Assembly (NCBI RefSeq): GCF_014268275.3
Contig: NZ_CP077084.1
Span: 4,526,001-4,590,000 of the forward strand
Length of the DNA stretch: 64,000 bases
Source: Pseudomonas tritici
GTDB taxonomy: Bacteria; Pseudomonadota; Gammaproteobacteria; Pseudomonadales; Pseudomonadaceae
Direction: 5' to 3'
Part shown: in pieces, positions 37,423 through 48,580 of the stretch
How positions within the stretch are numbered: the stretch's first letter is position 1
Layout: each line of letters starts with the position of its first letter
Notes under the pieces: model-generated
Databases searched by the model: none
What the model was told of the DNA's origin: nothing
What the model saw: the letters and a program-made list of their open reading frames with translations, nothing else
Translations under genes and position numbers: made by a program

Positions 37423-38046
37423 TCAATCGGCCTTCAGAACCATCAGCAGGGCTTCTTCGGCTAATTGCTCGAGGGTCATGCTGCCCTCGGCGCGGAACCA
37501 AGTGGTGGTCCAGGACAAAGCGCCGGTCAGGAAGCGCCGGGTGATAAACACATCGCCACGGATATAGCCGGCGTCCTTGGCCTCGCCCAGCACTTGCAGC
37601 CACAGCGCCTCGTACACATCGCGCAGGGCCAGCACCTGAGCCTGGCCTTCAGCCGACAGCGAGCGCCATTCGTACACCAGCACCGCCATCGCTTCGCCGC
37701 TGCCGCCCATGATCGACTGCAATTCGCAGCGGATCAGCGCCAACACACGTTCGCGCACGTCGGTGGCTTCCTCAAGAGATGCGCGCATCATCGCGGTGTT
37801 GTAGTGGATGGTTTCTTCCATCACCGCGCGCAGGATCTCGTCCTTGCTCTTGAAGTGATGAAAGATGCTGCCGGACTGGATACCCACGGCGCTGGCCAGG
37901 TCGCGCACGGTGGTGCGCTCGAAGCCCTTGTTGCGAAACAGGTGGGCCGCCGTTTGCAGCAGCTTGCCACGAGCGCTTTCGGGGTCGGTCAATTGGCCGC
38001 CGTCGATCATGGTGCGCATCACCCGCAGGGCTTTATGCTCATCCAT
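37423..38046 (-). CDS. atuR: TetR-family repressor AtuR
   Basis: 207 residues from the ATG at 38046 with GGAGAG upstream; the frame stays open far into atuA on the other strand but that part is not coding. The N-terminal helix-turn-helix is typical (LLQTAAHLFRNKGFERTTVRDLASAVGIQSGSIFHHF split over residues ~29-65), and the C-terminal helical domain binds a ligand. It is divergent from atuA. AtuR of P. aeruginosa represses the atu operon by binding two inverted repeats in the atuR-atuA region; two identical 16-bp elements are visible there (38105-38120, 38148-38163). Confidence 0.88.
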   Translation of the reverse strand: MDEHKALRVMRTMIDGGQLTDPESARGKLLQTAAHLFRNKGFERTTVRDLASAVGIQSGSIFHHFKSKDEILRAVMEETIHYNTAMMRASLEEATDVRERVLALIRCELQSIMGGSGEAMAVLVYEWRSLSAEGQAQVLALRDVYEALWLQVLGEAKDAGYIRGDVFITRRFLTGALSWTTTWFRAEGSMTLEQLAEEALLMVLKAD

Positions 38047-38104
38047 GCCTCTCTCCTCTACTTCCACGGACGTCTTGGCCGGCAATTTAGGCCGTGACAG
38101 CCAC

Positions 38105-38163
38105 CCAAGCAAGCGCTTGGCTAAAACTTGTGCATGGAGTTTACAAACCAAGCGCTTGCTTGG
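38105..38163. promoter_or_regulatory. Twin AtuR operators in the atuR-atuA intergenic region
   Basis: CCAAGCAAGCGCTTGG at 38105-38120 occurs again in exact inverted orientation at 38148-38163, 27 bp apart. Each contains the palindrome CAAGCGCTTG. The layout agrees with the two-operator model known for AtuR. They lie 37 bp from the atuA start and 59 bp from the atuR start, so both promoters could be covered. Confidence 0.8.
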
Positions 38164-38199
38164 TAGTCTCGCTAACAGCCATTCGAGGAAGGATTTCTC

Positions 38200-39978
38200 A
38201 TGAGCAAGACGGTTCGTATCGGCTGTGCCAGCGCCTTCTGGGGCGACACGTGTACCGCTGCCGCGCAGTTGGTGCACGGCGGTGAGCTGGATTACCTGGT
38301 CTTCGACTACCTGGCGGAAGTCACGATGTCGATCCTGGCCGGTGCGCGGATGAAAGATCCCCAGGCCGGCTACGCCACGGATTTTGTCGACGTGCTCACG
38401 CCGTTGCTGGGCGATATCCAACGCCAGGGCGTCCGTGTGATCAGCAACGCTGGCGGCATCAACCCCCAGGCCTGCGCCGCCGCTCTGCAAGCAGCCTGTG
38501 ACCATGCGGGCGTTGCACTGAACATCGCCGTGTTGCTGGGGGATGACCTGCAGCCTCAGCTCAAACGGCTGCACGGCATCACCGATATGTTCAATGGCGC
38601 ACCGCTGCCGCCGATGTGCGTGTCCGCCAATGCTTACCTCGGCGCACCGGGCATTGCACAGGCGCTGGCATTGGGCGCGGACATCGTCATCACCGGCCGC
38701 GTGGTGGACAGTGCGGTGGTCAGCGCGGCGTTGGTGCATGCGTTCAACTGGTCCTGGCAGGACTACGACCGCCTCGCCCAGGCCGCACTGGCCGGGCATA
38801 TCATCGAATGCGGCGCGCAGTGCACCGGCGGCAATTTCACCGATTGGCGCGAGGTACCGGACTACGAGCACATCGGCTTTCCTATCGTAGACGTCAGCGC
38901 CGACGGCCAGTTTATTGTGAGTAAAGTCGACGGCAGCGGTGGGCTGATCAGCGAACTCAGCGTGGCCGAACAGTTGCTGTATGAAATCGGCGATCCGCAT
39001 GCCTACCTGCTACCGGATGTCATCTGCGATTTCAGCCAGGTCAAATTGCAGCAGCAAGGTAAGAACCGGGTGCGCCTGCATGGCGCCAAGGGCTCGCCCC
39101 CAACCGACCAGTACAAAGTCAGCGCCACCTACCCGGAGGGTTTTCGCTGCACCGCCAGTTGCCTGATCGCCGGAATCGATGCGGTGGCCAAGGCCGAACG
39201 GGTCGGCCAGGCGATCATCAACAAAACCTCGGAGCTGTTCAGCCAACGCGGCTGGGCGCCCTACACCGAGGTGAATATCGAACTGCTGGGGAGCGAAGCG
39301 ACTTATGGCGCCCATGCGATGCGCCAGGACTGCCGCGAAGTGGTGGTGAAATTGGCGGTGCGACACCCCAGTAAACAGGCGCTGGTGCTGTTCGCCCGCG
39401 AGATTGCCCAGGCCGCCACCGGCATGGCGCCAGGGCTGACCGGCATCGTCGGCGGGCGGCCAACGGTGTATCCGCTGATTCGGCTGTTTTCGTTCCTGAT
39501 CGACAAATCCGCCTGCGAGCTGGAAATCGACCTCCGAGGCGAACGCCACACCTGCGCACTGCCGATTGCCGACGCCCCCACCCTGCCCGCTGCACCGATC
39601 GTCCCACCCAAACCCCAAGGCCGCGCCGACGCCAGCGTGCCTCTGGTGAAACTGGCCGTGGCGCGCTCCGGCGACAAGGGTAACCACAGCAACATCGGCG
39701 TAATCGCCCGTGACCCCGACTACCTGCCGTGGATCGCCGAGGCGCTGACCCCGGAGGTGATTGTCGATTGGATGGGCCACGTACTGGATCCCGTGCATGG
39801 CCGCGTCGAGCGCTGGTATTTGCCCGGCAGCCACAGCCTCAACTTTTTGCTGGAAAACGCACTCGGTGGTGGTGGCATCGCCAGCCTGCGCATTGACCCG
39901 CAAGGTAAAGCCCTCGCCCAGCAACTGCTGGAAATCCCGATTGCCGTGCCGCAGCACATAGCCGATCAACTCGTATAA
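38200..39978 (+). CDS. atuA: AtuA, acyclic terpene utilization protein (DUF1446)
   Basis: 592 residues; GAGGAAGG lies 7 bp upstream of the ATG. The N-terminal ~450 residues form the AtuA/DUF1446 domain ([63 protein letters not shown]). The last ~100 residues form the additional AtuA-associated domain ([19 protein letters not shown]). The gene is required for citronellol/geraniol use in P. aeruginosa, but its biochemical role is not settled. First gene of the operon, under the twin AtuR operators. Confidence 0.9.
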   Translation: MSKTVRIGCASAFWGDTCTAAAQLVHGGELDYLVFDYLAEVTMSILAGARMKDPQAGYATDFVDVLTPLLGDIQRQGVRVISNAGGINPQACAAALQAACDHAGVALNIAVLLGDDLQPQLKRLHGITDMFNGAPLPPMCVSANAYLGAPGIAQALALGADIVITGRVVDSAVVSAALVHAFNWSWQDYDRLAQAALAGHIIECGAQCTGGNFTDWREVPDYEHIGFPIVDVSADGQFIVSKVDGSGGLISELSVAEQLLYEIGDPHAYLLPDVICDFSQVKLQQQGKNRVRLHGAKGSPPTDQYKVSATYPEGFRCTASCLIAGIDAVAKAERVGQAIINKTSELFSQRGWAPYTEVNIELLGSEATYGAHAMRQDCREVVVKLAVRHPSKQALVLFAREIAQAATGMAPGLTGIVGGRPTVYPLIRLFSFLIDKSACELEIDLRGERHTCALPIADAPTLPAAPIVPPKPQGRADASVPLVKLAVARSGDKGNHSNIGVIARDPDYLPWIAEALTPEVIVDWMGHVLDPVHGRVERWYLPGSHSLNFLLENALGGGGIASLRIDPQGKALAQQLLEIPIAVPQHIADQLV

Positions 39979-39992
39979 CCAGGAGCGTTGCC

Positions 39993-40865
39993 GTGGCCTT
40001 CGACTCGATCTTCAAAGCCGACCTGTTTCAGGGGCAAACCGTGATTGTCACCGGCGGTGGCAGCGGGATTGGCCGTTGCACTGCACACGAATTGGCAGCC
40101 TTGGGCGCCCAGGTGATTCTGGTGGGACGCAAGCCGGAAAAGCTGCAAGCGGTCGCAGCGGAAATCGCTGAAGACGGTGGCATCGCTCATTGGCAGGCCT
40201 GCGACATTCGCGATGAGGAGGCGGTGAAGACGCTGGTCAGCCAGATCCTGAGTGATCACGGCCCGATCCACGGTTTGGTGAATAACGCCGGCGGCCAGTA
40301 CCCGTCACCATTGGCCTCGATCAACCAGAAAGGCTTTGAAACCGTGCTGCGCACCAACCTGGTCGGCGGTTTCCTGATGGCCCGTGAAGTGTTCAACCAA
40401 TCCATGAGCAAGCACGGTGGTGCCATCGTCAACATGCTCGCGGACATGTGGGGCGGCATGCCCGGCATGGGCCACTCGGGCGCGGCGCGCGCCGGCATGG
40501 ACAACTTCACCAAGACCGCCGCCTTTGAGTGGGGTTGTGCCGGCGTGCGAGTCAACGCCGTCGCGCCGGGCTGGATCGCTTCCAGCGGCATGGACACCTA
40601 CGAAGGTGCGTTCAAGGCAGTGATTCCAACCCTGCGCGAGCATGTGCCGCTCAAGCGCATCGGCACCGAGTCGGAAGTCAGCGCAGCCATCGTCTTCCTG
40701 CTCAGCCCCGCCGCCGCCTTTATCAGCGGTAGCACCCTGCGCATTGACGGCGCCGCCAGCCTCGGCAGCCGCGCCTGGCCGTTGCACAAGGCGCAACCGT
40801 CGAGCGAACCGTTCAACGGCTTCCACCGCGCCTACCTGCCGGATGTGCTCAAGGCGGAGAAATAA
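39993..40865 (+). CDS. atuB: Short-chain dehydrogenase AtuB
   Basis: 290 residues from a GTG with AGGAG 7 bp upstream. SDR fold: the NAD(P) Gly motif VTGGGSGIGR (~22), NNAGGQYPSP, and an active site in which the usual Tyr-x-x-x-Lys is replaced by the SGAARAGMDNFTK stretch (Ala/Met at the Tyr position, Lys retained), as in the peroxisomal 2,4-dienoyl-CoA reductase-like SDRs. It probably acts in the oxidation of terpenoid alcohol/aldehyde or acyl-CoA intermediates. It starts 14 bp after atuA and ends 3 bp before atuC. Confidence 0.85.
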   Translation: MAFDSIFKADLFQGQTVIVTGGGSGIGRCTAHELAALGAQVILVGRKPEKLQAVAAEIAEDGGIAHWQACDIRDEEAVKTLVSQILSDHGPIHGLVNNAGGQYPSPLASINQKGFETVLRTNLVGGFLMAREVFNQSMSKHGGAIVNMLADMWGGMPGMGHSGAARAGMDNFTKTAAFEWGCAGVRVNAVAPGWIASSGMDTYEGAFKAVIPTLREHVPLKRIGTESEVSAAIVFLLSPAAAFISGSTLRIDGAASLGSRAWPLHKAQPSSEPFNGFHRAYLPDVLKAEK

Positions 40866-40868
40866 GCC

Positions 40869-42485
40869 ATGCCGGTGATTGAATCCCTGATCGATACCCA
40901 CAGCCCACAGTTCGCGCAGAACCGTGAAGCCATGCTCGCCGCCATCACCCACGTGCGCGAACTGGAACACACCCTGCTGAGCAAGGCACAGGACGCCAAG
41001 CCCAAGTTCGACAAGCGCGGCCAACTGCTGCCCCGCGAACGCCTCAACCTTTTGCTGGACCCCGGCGCGCCGTTTCTGGAGCTGGCCAGCCTGGCCGGCT
41101 ACAAGCTGCACGACGACAAGGACGGCAGCGCCGCCGGCGGTGGGTTGATCGCCGGGATCGGCTACGTCAGCGGCGTGCGCATGCTGGTGGTGGCCAATAA
41201 CAGCGCGATCAAGGGCGGCACCATTTCCCCCACGGGCTTGAAGAAATCCCTGCGCCTGCAACAGATCGCCATGGAGAACAAGCTGCCGGTGGTGACCCTG
41301 GCCGAGAGCGGCGGTGCCAACCTCAACTATGCCGCCGAGATTTTCGTCGAAGGCGCGCGCAGCTTTGCCAACCAGGCGCGCATGTCGGCCATGGGCTTGC
41401 CGCAGATCACCGTGGTGCATGGCTCGGCCACGGCGGGCGGTGCGTATCAGCCGGGGTTGTCGGATTACGTGGTGGTGGTGCGCGGACGCGCCAAACTGTT
41501 CCTCGCTGGTCCGCCGCTGCTCAAGGCCGCGACCGGCGAAGTGGCGACCGATGAAGAACTGGGCGGCGCCGAGATGCACGCACAAACGGCCGGCACCGCC
41601 GAGTACTTGGCGGAAAATGACGCCGACGGCGTACGCATCGCTCGTGAGATTGTCAGCCTGTTGCCTTGGGACGATCGCCTGCCGCCGGTGCCGAAACGCG
41701 CCTTCGCAGAGCCGCTGTACCCCATCGAAGAACTGCTGGGCCTGATCCCCGACGACCCGAAAAAACCCTACGACGTGCGCGAAATCCTCGCGCGCCTGGC
41801 AGACGGCTCGCAGTTCCTCGAGTTCAAAGGCGAGTTCGATGCGCACACTGTCTGCGGCCACCTGCACATCCAGGGCCGCGCCGTCGGCGTGATTGGCAAC
41901 AATGGCCCCATCACGCCGAAGGGCGCGAGCAAGGCCGCGCAATTCATCCAGCTCTGCGACCAGAGCCGCACGCCGCTATTGTTCCTGCACAACACCACCG
42001 GTTTCATGGTGGGCACCGAGTCGGAACAACAAGGCGTGATCAAACACGGCGCAAAGATGATCCAGGCGGTGGCCAATGCCCGCGTGCCTAAACTCACGGT
42101 GGTGGTGGGCGGCTCTTATGGCGCGGGCAACTACGCGATGTGCGGCCGCGGCCTGGACCCGCGTTTTATCTTCGCCTGGCCCAACAGCCGCACCGCGGTC
42201 ATGGGTGGCGCGCAGGCGGGCAAGGTGCTGCGGATTGTCACCGAGGCCAAGCAGTTGAAGGACGGCCTGGTGCCGGATCCCAAAGTGCTGGATATGTTGG
42301 AGCAGGTCACCGCGCAGAAGCTCGACAGCCAGTCCACCGCGCTGTACGGCAGCGCCAACCTGTGGGACGACGGGTTGATTGATCCACGGGATACGCGGAC
42401 CTTGCTGGGCTTTTTGCTGGATACCTGCCACGAGGCCGAGGTGCGTGAGTTGCAAGCCAATACTTTCGGTGTAGCGCGTCTCTAA
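40869..42485 (+). CDS. atuC: Geranyl-CoA carboxylase beta subunit (carboxyltransferase)
   Basis: 538 residues, the usual length. Two crotonase-like carboxyltransferase halves are visible: LAESGGANLNYAAEIFVEGARSF with VHGSATAGGAYQPGLSDYVV, then LLFLHNTTGFMVG and VVGGSYGAGNYAMCGRGLDPRF. With the biotin-bearing AtuF it carboxylates cis-geranyl-CoA to isohexenyl-glutaconyl-CoA. Paralogous LiuB acts on methylcrotonyl-CoA; the atuA/atuB neighbours favour AtuC. Confidence 0.9.
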   Translation: MPVIESLIDTHSPQFAQNREAMLAAITHVRELEHTLLSKAQDAKPKFDKRGQLLPRERLNLLLDPGAPFLELASLAGYKLHDDKDGSAAGGGLIAGIGYVSGVRMLVVANNSAIKGGTISPTGLKKSLRLQQIAMENKLPVVTLAESGGANLNYAAEIFVEGARSFANQARMSAMGLPQITVVHGSATAGGAYQPGLSDYVVVVRGRAKLFLAGPPLLKAATGEVATDEELGGAEMHAQTAGTAEYLAENDADGVRIAREIVSLLPWDDRLPPVPKRAFAEPLYPIEELLGLIPDDPKKPYDVREILARLADGSQFLEFKGEFDAHTVCGHLHIQGRAVGVIGNNGPITPKGASKAAQFIQLCDQSRTPLLFLHNTTGFMVGTESEQQGVIKHGAKMIQAVANARVPKLTVVVGGSYGAGNYAMCGRGLDPRFIFAWPNSRTAVMGGAQAGKVLRIVTEAKQLKDGLVPDPKVLDMLEQVTAQKLDSQSTALYGSANLWDDGLIDPRDTRTLLGFLLDTCHEAEVRELQANTFGVARL

Positions 42486-42529
42486 ATTTCGCCGGGACGC
42501 TCCGCGTCGCGATCAGGAGAACAATAAAA

Positions 42530-43687
42530 ATGATCTTCACCCAGGAACACCAGGAACTGCGCCGCACCGTCCGTGCCTTCGTCGACCGCGAGATCAACCC
42601 CCATGTGGATGAATGGGAAAAAGCCGGGCGCTTTCCCATCCACGAGATCTTCCGCAAGGCCGGCGACCTCGGCCTGCTGGGCATTTCCAAGCCGGAGACA
42701 TTCGGCGGCATGGGCCTGGACTACAGCTACTCTATCGTCGCCGCCGAAGAGTTCGGCACCATCCGTTGCGGCGGTATCCCCATGTCCATCGGCGTGCAAA
42801 CCGACATGTGCACCCCCGCCCTCGCCCGCTTCGGCTCCGATGAACTGCGCGACGAATTCCTGCGCCCGGCCATCAGCGGCGAACAGGTCGGCTGCATCGG
42901 CGTCTCGGAAACCGGCGCCGGTTCCGACGTGGCCGGGCTCAAGACCCATGCGCGCAAAGACGGCGACGACTACGTGATCAACGGCAGCAAAATGTGGATC
43001 ACCAACTCGCCCAGCGCCGACTTTATCTGCTTGCTGGCCAACACCTCCGACGACAAACCGCACATCAACAAATCACTGATCATGCTGCCGATGAACACCC
43101 CCGGCATCAGCGTTAGCCCGCCCCTGGAAAAACTCGGCATGCACAGCTCCGAGACCGCGCAGGTGTTTTTCGACAACGTGCGCGTGCCCCAGCGCAACCG
43201 CATCGGCCACGAAGGCGCAGGCTTCATGATGCAGATGCTGCAATTCCAGGAAGAGCGCCTGTTTGGCGCGGCCAATATGATCAAGGGCCTGGAGCATTGC
43301 ATCGACAGCACCATCGACTACTGCAAAGAGCGCCAGACCTTCGGCAAGGCGCTGATCGACAACCAAGTCATCCACTTTCGCCTGGCCGAACTGTCCACCG
43401 AAATCGAATGCCTGCGCGCGTTGGTCTACCAGGCCACCGAGCAATACGTCAAAGGCAAGGACGTAACCCGCCTGGCCTCCATGGCCAAACTCAAGGCCGG
43501 GCGTCTGGGCCGCGAAGTCAGCGACAGTTGCCTGCAATACTGGGGCGGCATGGGCTTTATGTGGGACAACCCTGTGGCCCGCGCTTACCGCGATGTGCGC
43601 CTCGTATCGATTGGCGGCGGCGCCGACGAAATCATGCTGGGCATCATCTGCAAACTGATGGGCACCCTGCCGGGGAAAAAATCATGA
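42530..43687 (+). CDS. atuD: Citronellyl-CoA dehydrogenase AtuD (acyl-CoA dehydrogenase)
   Basis: 385 residues. The three acyl-CoA dehydrogenase domains are visible, with the FAD-binding signatures GCIGVSETGAGSDVAGLKTHA (split ~120-140) and QYWGGMGFMWDNPVARAYRDVR near the C terminus. It introduces the 2,3-double bond in citronellyl-CoA to give geranyl-CoA. AGGAG lies 12 bp upstream of the ATG. The stop overlaps the atuE start (ATGA). Confidence 0.88.
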   Translation: MIFTQEHQELRRTVRAFVDREINPHVDEWEKAGRFPIHEIFRKAGDLGLLGISKPETFGGMGLDYSYSIVAAEEFGTIRCGGIPMSIGVQTDMCTPALARFGSDELRDEFLRPAISGEQVGCIGVSETGAGSDVAGLKTHARKDGDDYVINGSKMWITNSPSADFICLLANTSDDKPHINKSLIMLPMNTPGISVSPPLEKLGMHSSETAQVFFDNVRVPQRNRIGHEGAGFMMQMLQFQEERLFGAANMIKGLEHCIDSTIDYCKERQTFGKALIDNQVIHFRLAELSTEIECLRALVYQATEQYVKGKDVTRLASMAKLKAGRLGREVSDSCLQYWGGMGFMWDNPVARAYRDVRLVSIGGGADEIMLGIICKLMGTLPGKKS

Positions 43688-44445
43688 ATACCTTGCTGCT
43701 GGAACCGCACAACGGCGTGCTGCACATCACCCTCAACCGACCGGAAAGCCGCAATGCGATGAGCCTGGAGATGGTCAACGAACTGCGCGCCGTATTGGCA
43801 CAGCTGGACAGCCAGGTGCGCGCGCTGGTGATCAGCGGCGCGGGCGGACATTTCTGCGCCGGGGCGGATGTGAAGGACCTGGTCACTGCGGGCAACCAAC
43901 TACAGGCGCTGAATCGGGCGTTTGGCACGTTACTGCAAGAAGTGGAAGCGGTGCCGCAAGTAGTGATCGTAGTGCTGCAAGGCGCGGTGCTGGGCGGTGG
44001 GTTCGGGTTGGCGTGTGTGAGTGATATTGCGATTGCCGATCACCAGGCGCAATTCGGTTTGCCGGAGACCAGTCTGGGGTTATTACCCGCGCAGATTGCG
44101 CCGTTTGTGGTGAAGCGCATTGGCCTGACCCAGGCACGACGGCTGGCGCTGACGGCGGCGCGGTTTGATGGGATGGAAGCGGAGCGACTGGGCGTCGTGC
44201 ACTTCACCGAGCGCGACCCGCAGGCATTGGCGGAGCGTTTGGATGAGGTGTTGGGGCAAGTGCTGCGGTGTGCGCCGGGCGCGAATGGGCGGACTAAAGC
44301 GCTGTTGCTGGCGAGTGTGGATGAACCGCTTGAAGGCGTGCTGGATCGAGGCGCGCAGTGGTTTGCCGAGGCGGTGAGGAGCGAAGAAGGGATTGAGGGG
44401 ACGCAGGCGTTTGTGCAGAAGCGCAAGCCGGGGTGGTGCAGATGA
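43684..44445 (+). CDS. atuE: Isohexenylglutaconyl-CoA hydratase AtuE
   Basis: 253 residues from the ATG at 43684, overlapping atuD by 4 bp. Enoyl-CoA hydratase/isomerase fold: NRPESRNAMSLEM, the oxyanion-hole segments GAGGHFCAGADVKDL and GAVLGGGFGLACVSDIAIA, and FGLPETSLGLLPAQI. It hydrates isohexenylglutaconyl-CoA after the carboxylation step. Codon use in the second half is G-rich compared with atuD. A 368-bp repeat-filled gap separates it from atuF. Confidence 0.87.
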   Translation: MNTLLLEPHNGVLHITLNRPESRNAMSLEMVNELRAVLAQLDSQVRALVISGAGGHFCAGADVKDLVTAGNQLQALNRAFGTLLQEVEAVPQVVIVVLQGAVLGGGFGLACVSDIAIADHQAQFGLPETSLGLLPAQIAPFVVKRIGLTQARRLALTAARFDGMEAERLGVVHFTERDPQALAERLDEVLGQVLRCAPGANGRTKALLLASVDEPLEGVLDRGAQWFAEAVRSEEGIEGTQAFVQKRKPGWCR

Positions 44446-44813
44446 CGCCTTCGCAGGCAAGCCAGCTCCCACATTTTTGACCGCATACGACACACAAAGC
44501 CGGTCGGCCCTAAGGCCGCCGCGCTTTTGCTTTTGATCTGAGGCGCCCCGTCAAACACGCTGGCCGAACGCAGGCTTTGGAGCGTGGGTAACCCGGCAGG
44601 ACGCCGGGTTAGCCGCGCTGGGCCAAGGATGGCCCATCGCGGCGGCAAACGCTCCAAAGCCGGAGTGAGGGCACACCGAGCCTAGGCGAGGTGCCGAGTG
44701 TTGGGGCGAAGGCCTTTTGGTTACTTTTGGGCCTTTCCAAAAGTGACCCGCTGTAAGAGCGGAACCCTAAGTAGCCGTTACCTAAATAACGGATATACCC
44801 ACGGAGCAAAAAA
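44446..44813. repeat. Repeat-filled gap between atuE and atuF
   Basis: No gene is seen. The stretch holds one arm of the GCAGGCAAGCCAGCTCCCAC repeat (44456-44475), a hairpin AACCCGGC...GCCGGGTT (about 44589-44609), paired TTTGGAGCG/CGCTCCAAA blocks (about 44576-44584 and 44649-44657), and at 44720-44810 an element of about 90 bp that recurs at 53417-53506. The last element ends four bases before the atuF ATG and so supplies its ribosome site (ACGGAG). Confidence 0.75.
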
Positions 44814-46697
<1,884 letters not shown>

Positions 46698-46770
46698 CCC
46701 CTAGGCGGAACTACACGGCCGGGCTACGCTCTATCCCCAACAGAAAGGGAAGAGTACGGGAACCTGCGCG

Positions 46771-47313
46771 ATGCCTCATTGGCTGATTATTGACCTTGAA
46801 GCCACAACGGATGAAGGCGGCTGGCCCGTGACGGAGATGGAAGTCATTGAGATCGGCGCGAGCCTGGTCAACCGCCAGGGGCGCGAGCTGGATCATTTCC
46901 AGCGCTTTGTACGCCCGCTGCGCCGGCCATTGCTGACGCCTTTCTGTCGCCAACTGACGCACATCACCCAGGCAAACATCGATGGCGCGGCGCCGATCAC
47001 CGAGGTGTGGCCGCTGTTCGAACGCTGGCTGGGCCAGCATCAGCCGCGCCTGGAAGGCTGGGCCAGTTGGGGCGATTACGATCGCAAGCAGTTGGAGCTG
47101 GAGTGGCAGCGCAATGGCCTGGCCAGCGCGCTCGCCAACACGCCCCATGTAAACCTCAAGCAGCGCTTCGCCAAGGCCCGGCGTCTGGACAAGCCTCTGG
47201 GCCTCAACGGCGCCCTGCAATTGGCGGGGATGCAGTTCCATGGCCAGCAGCATCGGGCGCTGGAGGATGCGCGCAATACGGCGCGCTTGTTACCGCTGAT
47301 TCTGCCGGTCTAG
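46771..47313 (+). CDS. DEDD-type 3'-5' exonuclease domain protein
   Basis: 180 residues, one exonuclease domain. Exo I IIDLEATTDEGG with the Asp and Glu of the DEDDh family, Exo II GWASWGDYDRKQLE, and Exo III QQHRALEDARNTARLL, with the His five residues before the last Asp. It resembles KapD/ERI-1-like exonucleases that trim RNA or single-stranded ends. It is not part of the atu pathway; the 73-bp gap to atuF does not exclude read-through. Confidence 0.85.
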   Translation: MPHWLIIDLEATTDEGGWPVTEMEVIEIGASLVNRQGRELDHFQRFVRPLRRPLLTPFCRQLTHITQANIDGAAPITEVWPLFERWLGQHQPRLEGWASWGDYDRKQLELEWQRNGLASALANTPHVNLKQRFAKARRLDKPLGLNGALQLAGMQFHGQQHRALEDARNTARLLPLILPV

Positions 47314-47376
47314 GCAGCTCCCCTGCCCTTGGGCATACTGGCCGACCTTTCCAGACCCTTTTCCGAGGAATCGCCC

Positions 47377-47661
47377 ATGTTTAAAGTCAACGAGTACTTC
47401 GACGGCACCGTCAAGTCGATCGCTTTCGGCACTGCAGAAGGTCCGGCGACCATCGGCGTAATGGCCCCGGGTGAATACGAGTTCGGTACGGCGCAGCGTG
47501 AAATCATGCACGTGGTCTCCGGCGCCCTGACCGTCAAACTGCCTGACGCCAGCGACTGGGAAACCTTCGCTGCCGGCAGCCAGTTCAACGTACCGGCCAA
47601 CAGCAAGTTCCAGCTCAAGGTCGCCGTGGACACCGCTTACCTGTGCGAATACCGCGGGTAA
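47377..47661 (+). CDS. ppnP: Pyrimidine/purine nucleoside phosphorylase (PpnP family)
   Basis: 94 residues from the ATG at 47377 with GAGGA 8 bp upstream; an in-frame start at 47329 is less likely. It is a small cupin of the DUF1255/PpnP family ([58 protein letters not shown]). PpnP phosphorolyses several nucleosides to sugar-1-phosphate and base in the cytosol. A terminator follows. Confidence 0.9.
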   Translation: MFKVNEYFDGTVKSIAFGTAEGPATIGVMAPGEYEFGTAQREIMHVVSGALTVKLPDASDWETFAAGSQFNVPANSKFQLKVAVDTAYLCEYRG

Positions 47662-47677
47662 GGGTTTTCCAAGGCTC

Positions 47678-47715
47678 AAAAAAATGCCCGTCTCCTGCGA
47701 GACGGGCATTTTTTT
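47678..47715. terminator. Bidirectional terminator between ppnP and the MOSC gene
   Basis: AAAAAAATGCCCGTCT and its complement around a 6-nt loop, with seven A and seven T on the two sides. It serves both convergent genes. Confidence 0.9.
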
Positions 47716-47728
47716 ATGGGCGGGTGAA

Positions 47729-48535
47729 TTACTCGAGAAGGGTCACCGGCATTCCAATCTCCAGTCGCCCAACGCCGTCATTGACCAGGTTCTGGCCGAA
47801 AATCGCGCCATCCTCAGTCTTGCGATAAGTCTCCAGCGTCGCAAAAGGCTCGCGGTCGGCGCTGCGTTCGCCGGTGTGCGGGTCGATGGTGGTAAGAATG
47901 CAGCGCGAGCACGGCTTGACCGCACGGAACTCCACATCGCCAATACGCAGGCGTTTCCAGCCGTCTTCGGCGAAGGCTTCGCTGCCTTCGATCACGAGGT
48001 TGGGACGAAAGCGCAGCATTTCCATGGGGCGGCCGATGCGTTGCGAGAGGTCGTCCAGGGAGGCCTGGCCGATCACGAGCAAGGGGTAACCGTCGGCAAA
48101 CGCGACCTGGTCATCGTCCTTGCCGTAACCCGCCTGGGTGGTACGCGCGCGCTCCAGGGGGATGTGGACCAGTCGCGTCGGTTTGCCGATAAAGTCACTG
48201 ACCCAGGCAGCCGCTGCGTCGCCGGCGTCGGGCACGCGCAGGGTGTCACGCCAGATGGTCACACCCCGCAACGCGTCGTCGCTGGCCGGCAGCGCCACGT
48301 CCAGCGGCGTGTAGCCAGGCGAACTCAGGGTGAGGCCACCGCGGCTGTTCCACAGCGCCGACAGTTGGCTCATCTTCGCCACGGCGCGCTGTGTGAGGAA
48401 ACGCCCGCTGGCTTCATCCACCAGCATCCAGCGTCGATCCCCGTCCACACCGAGTTTATCCAGGCCGACCTGTTGCAGTATTTCGGCCTTGCCGGACTTC
48501 AAAGGGTAACGGTACAACGCGCTGAGACGAAGCAT
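47729..48535 (-). CDS. MOSC-domain oxidoreductase (YcbX-like)
   Basis: 268 residues from the ATG at 48535; an upstream in-frame start at 48568 is less likely. The N-terminal MOSC_N barrel (LSALYRYPLKSG, WMLVDEASGRFLTQR) is followed by a MOSC domain with the molybdenum-cofactor Cys in the PCSRCILTTIDP segment (~212). No C-terminal 2Fe-2S ferredoxin domain is present, unlike E. coli YcbX. These proteins reduce N-hydroxylated compounds. Confidence 0.87.
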   Translation of the reverse strand: MLRLSALYRYPLKSGKAEILQQVGLDKLGVDGDRRWMLVDEASGRFLTQRAVAKMSQLSALWNSRGGLTLSSPGYTPLDVALPASDDALRGVTIWRDTLRVPDAGDAAAAWVSDFIGKPTRLVHIPLERARTTQAGYGKDDDQVAFADGYPLLVIGQASLDDLSQRIGRPMEMLRFRPNLVIEGSEAFAEDGWKRLRIGDVEFRAVKPCSRCILTTIDPHTGERSADREPFATLETYRKTEDGAIFGQNLVNDGVGRLEIGMPVTLLE

Positions 48536-48580
48536 GAGCCTGCATTCCTGAACGAGTAAAGCCCACACTATAACCGCTCA

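Noticed and set aside
38047-39000. Upstream extension of the atuR frame giving a 525-residue protein
   Set aside because: It would run through the operators and antisense to atuA; the TetR fold begins just after the ATG at 38046, which has a good ribosome site.
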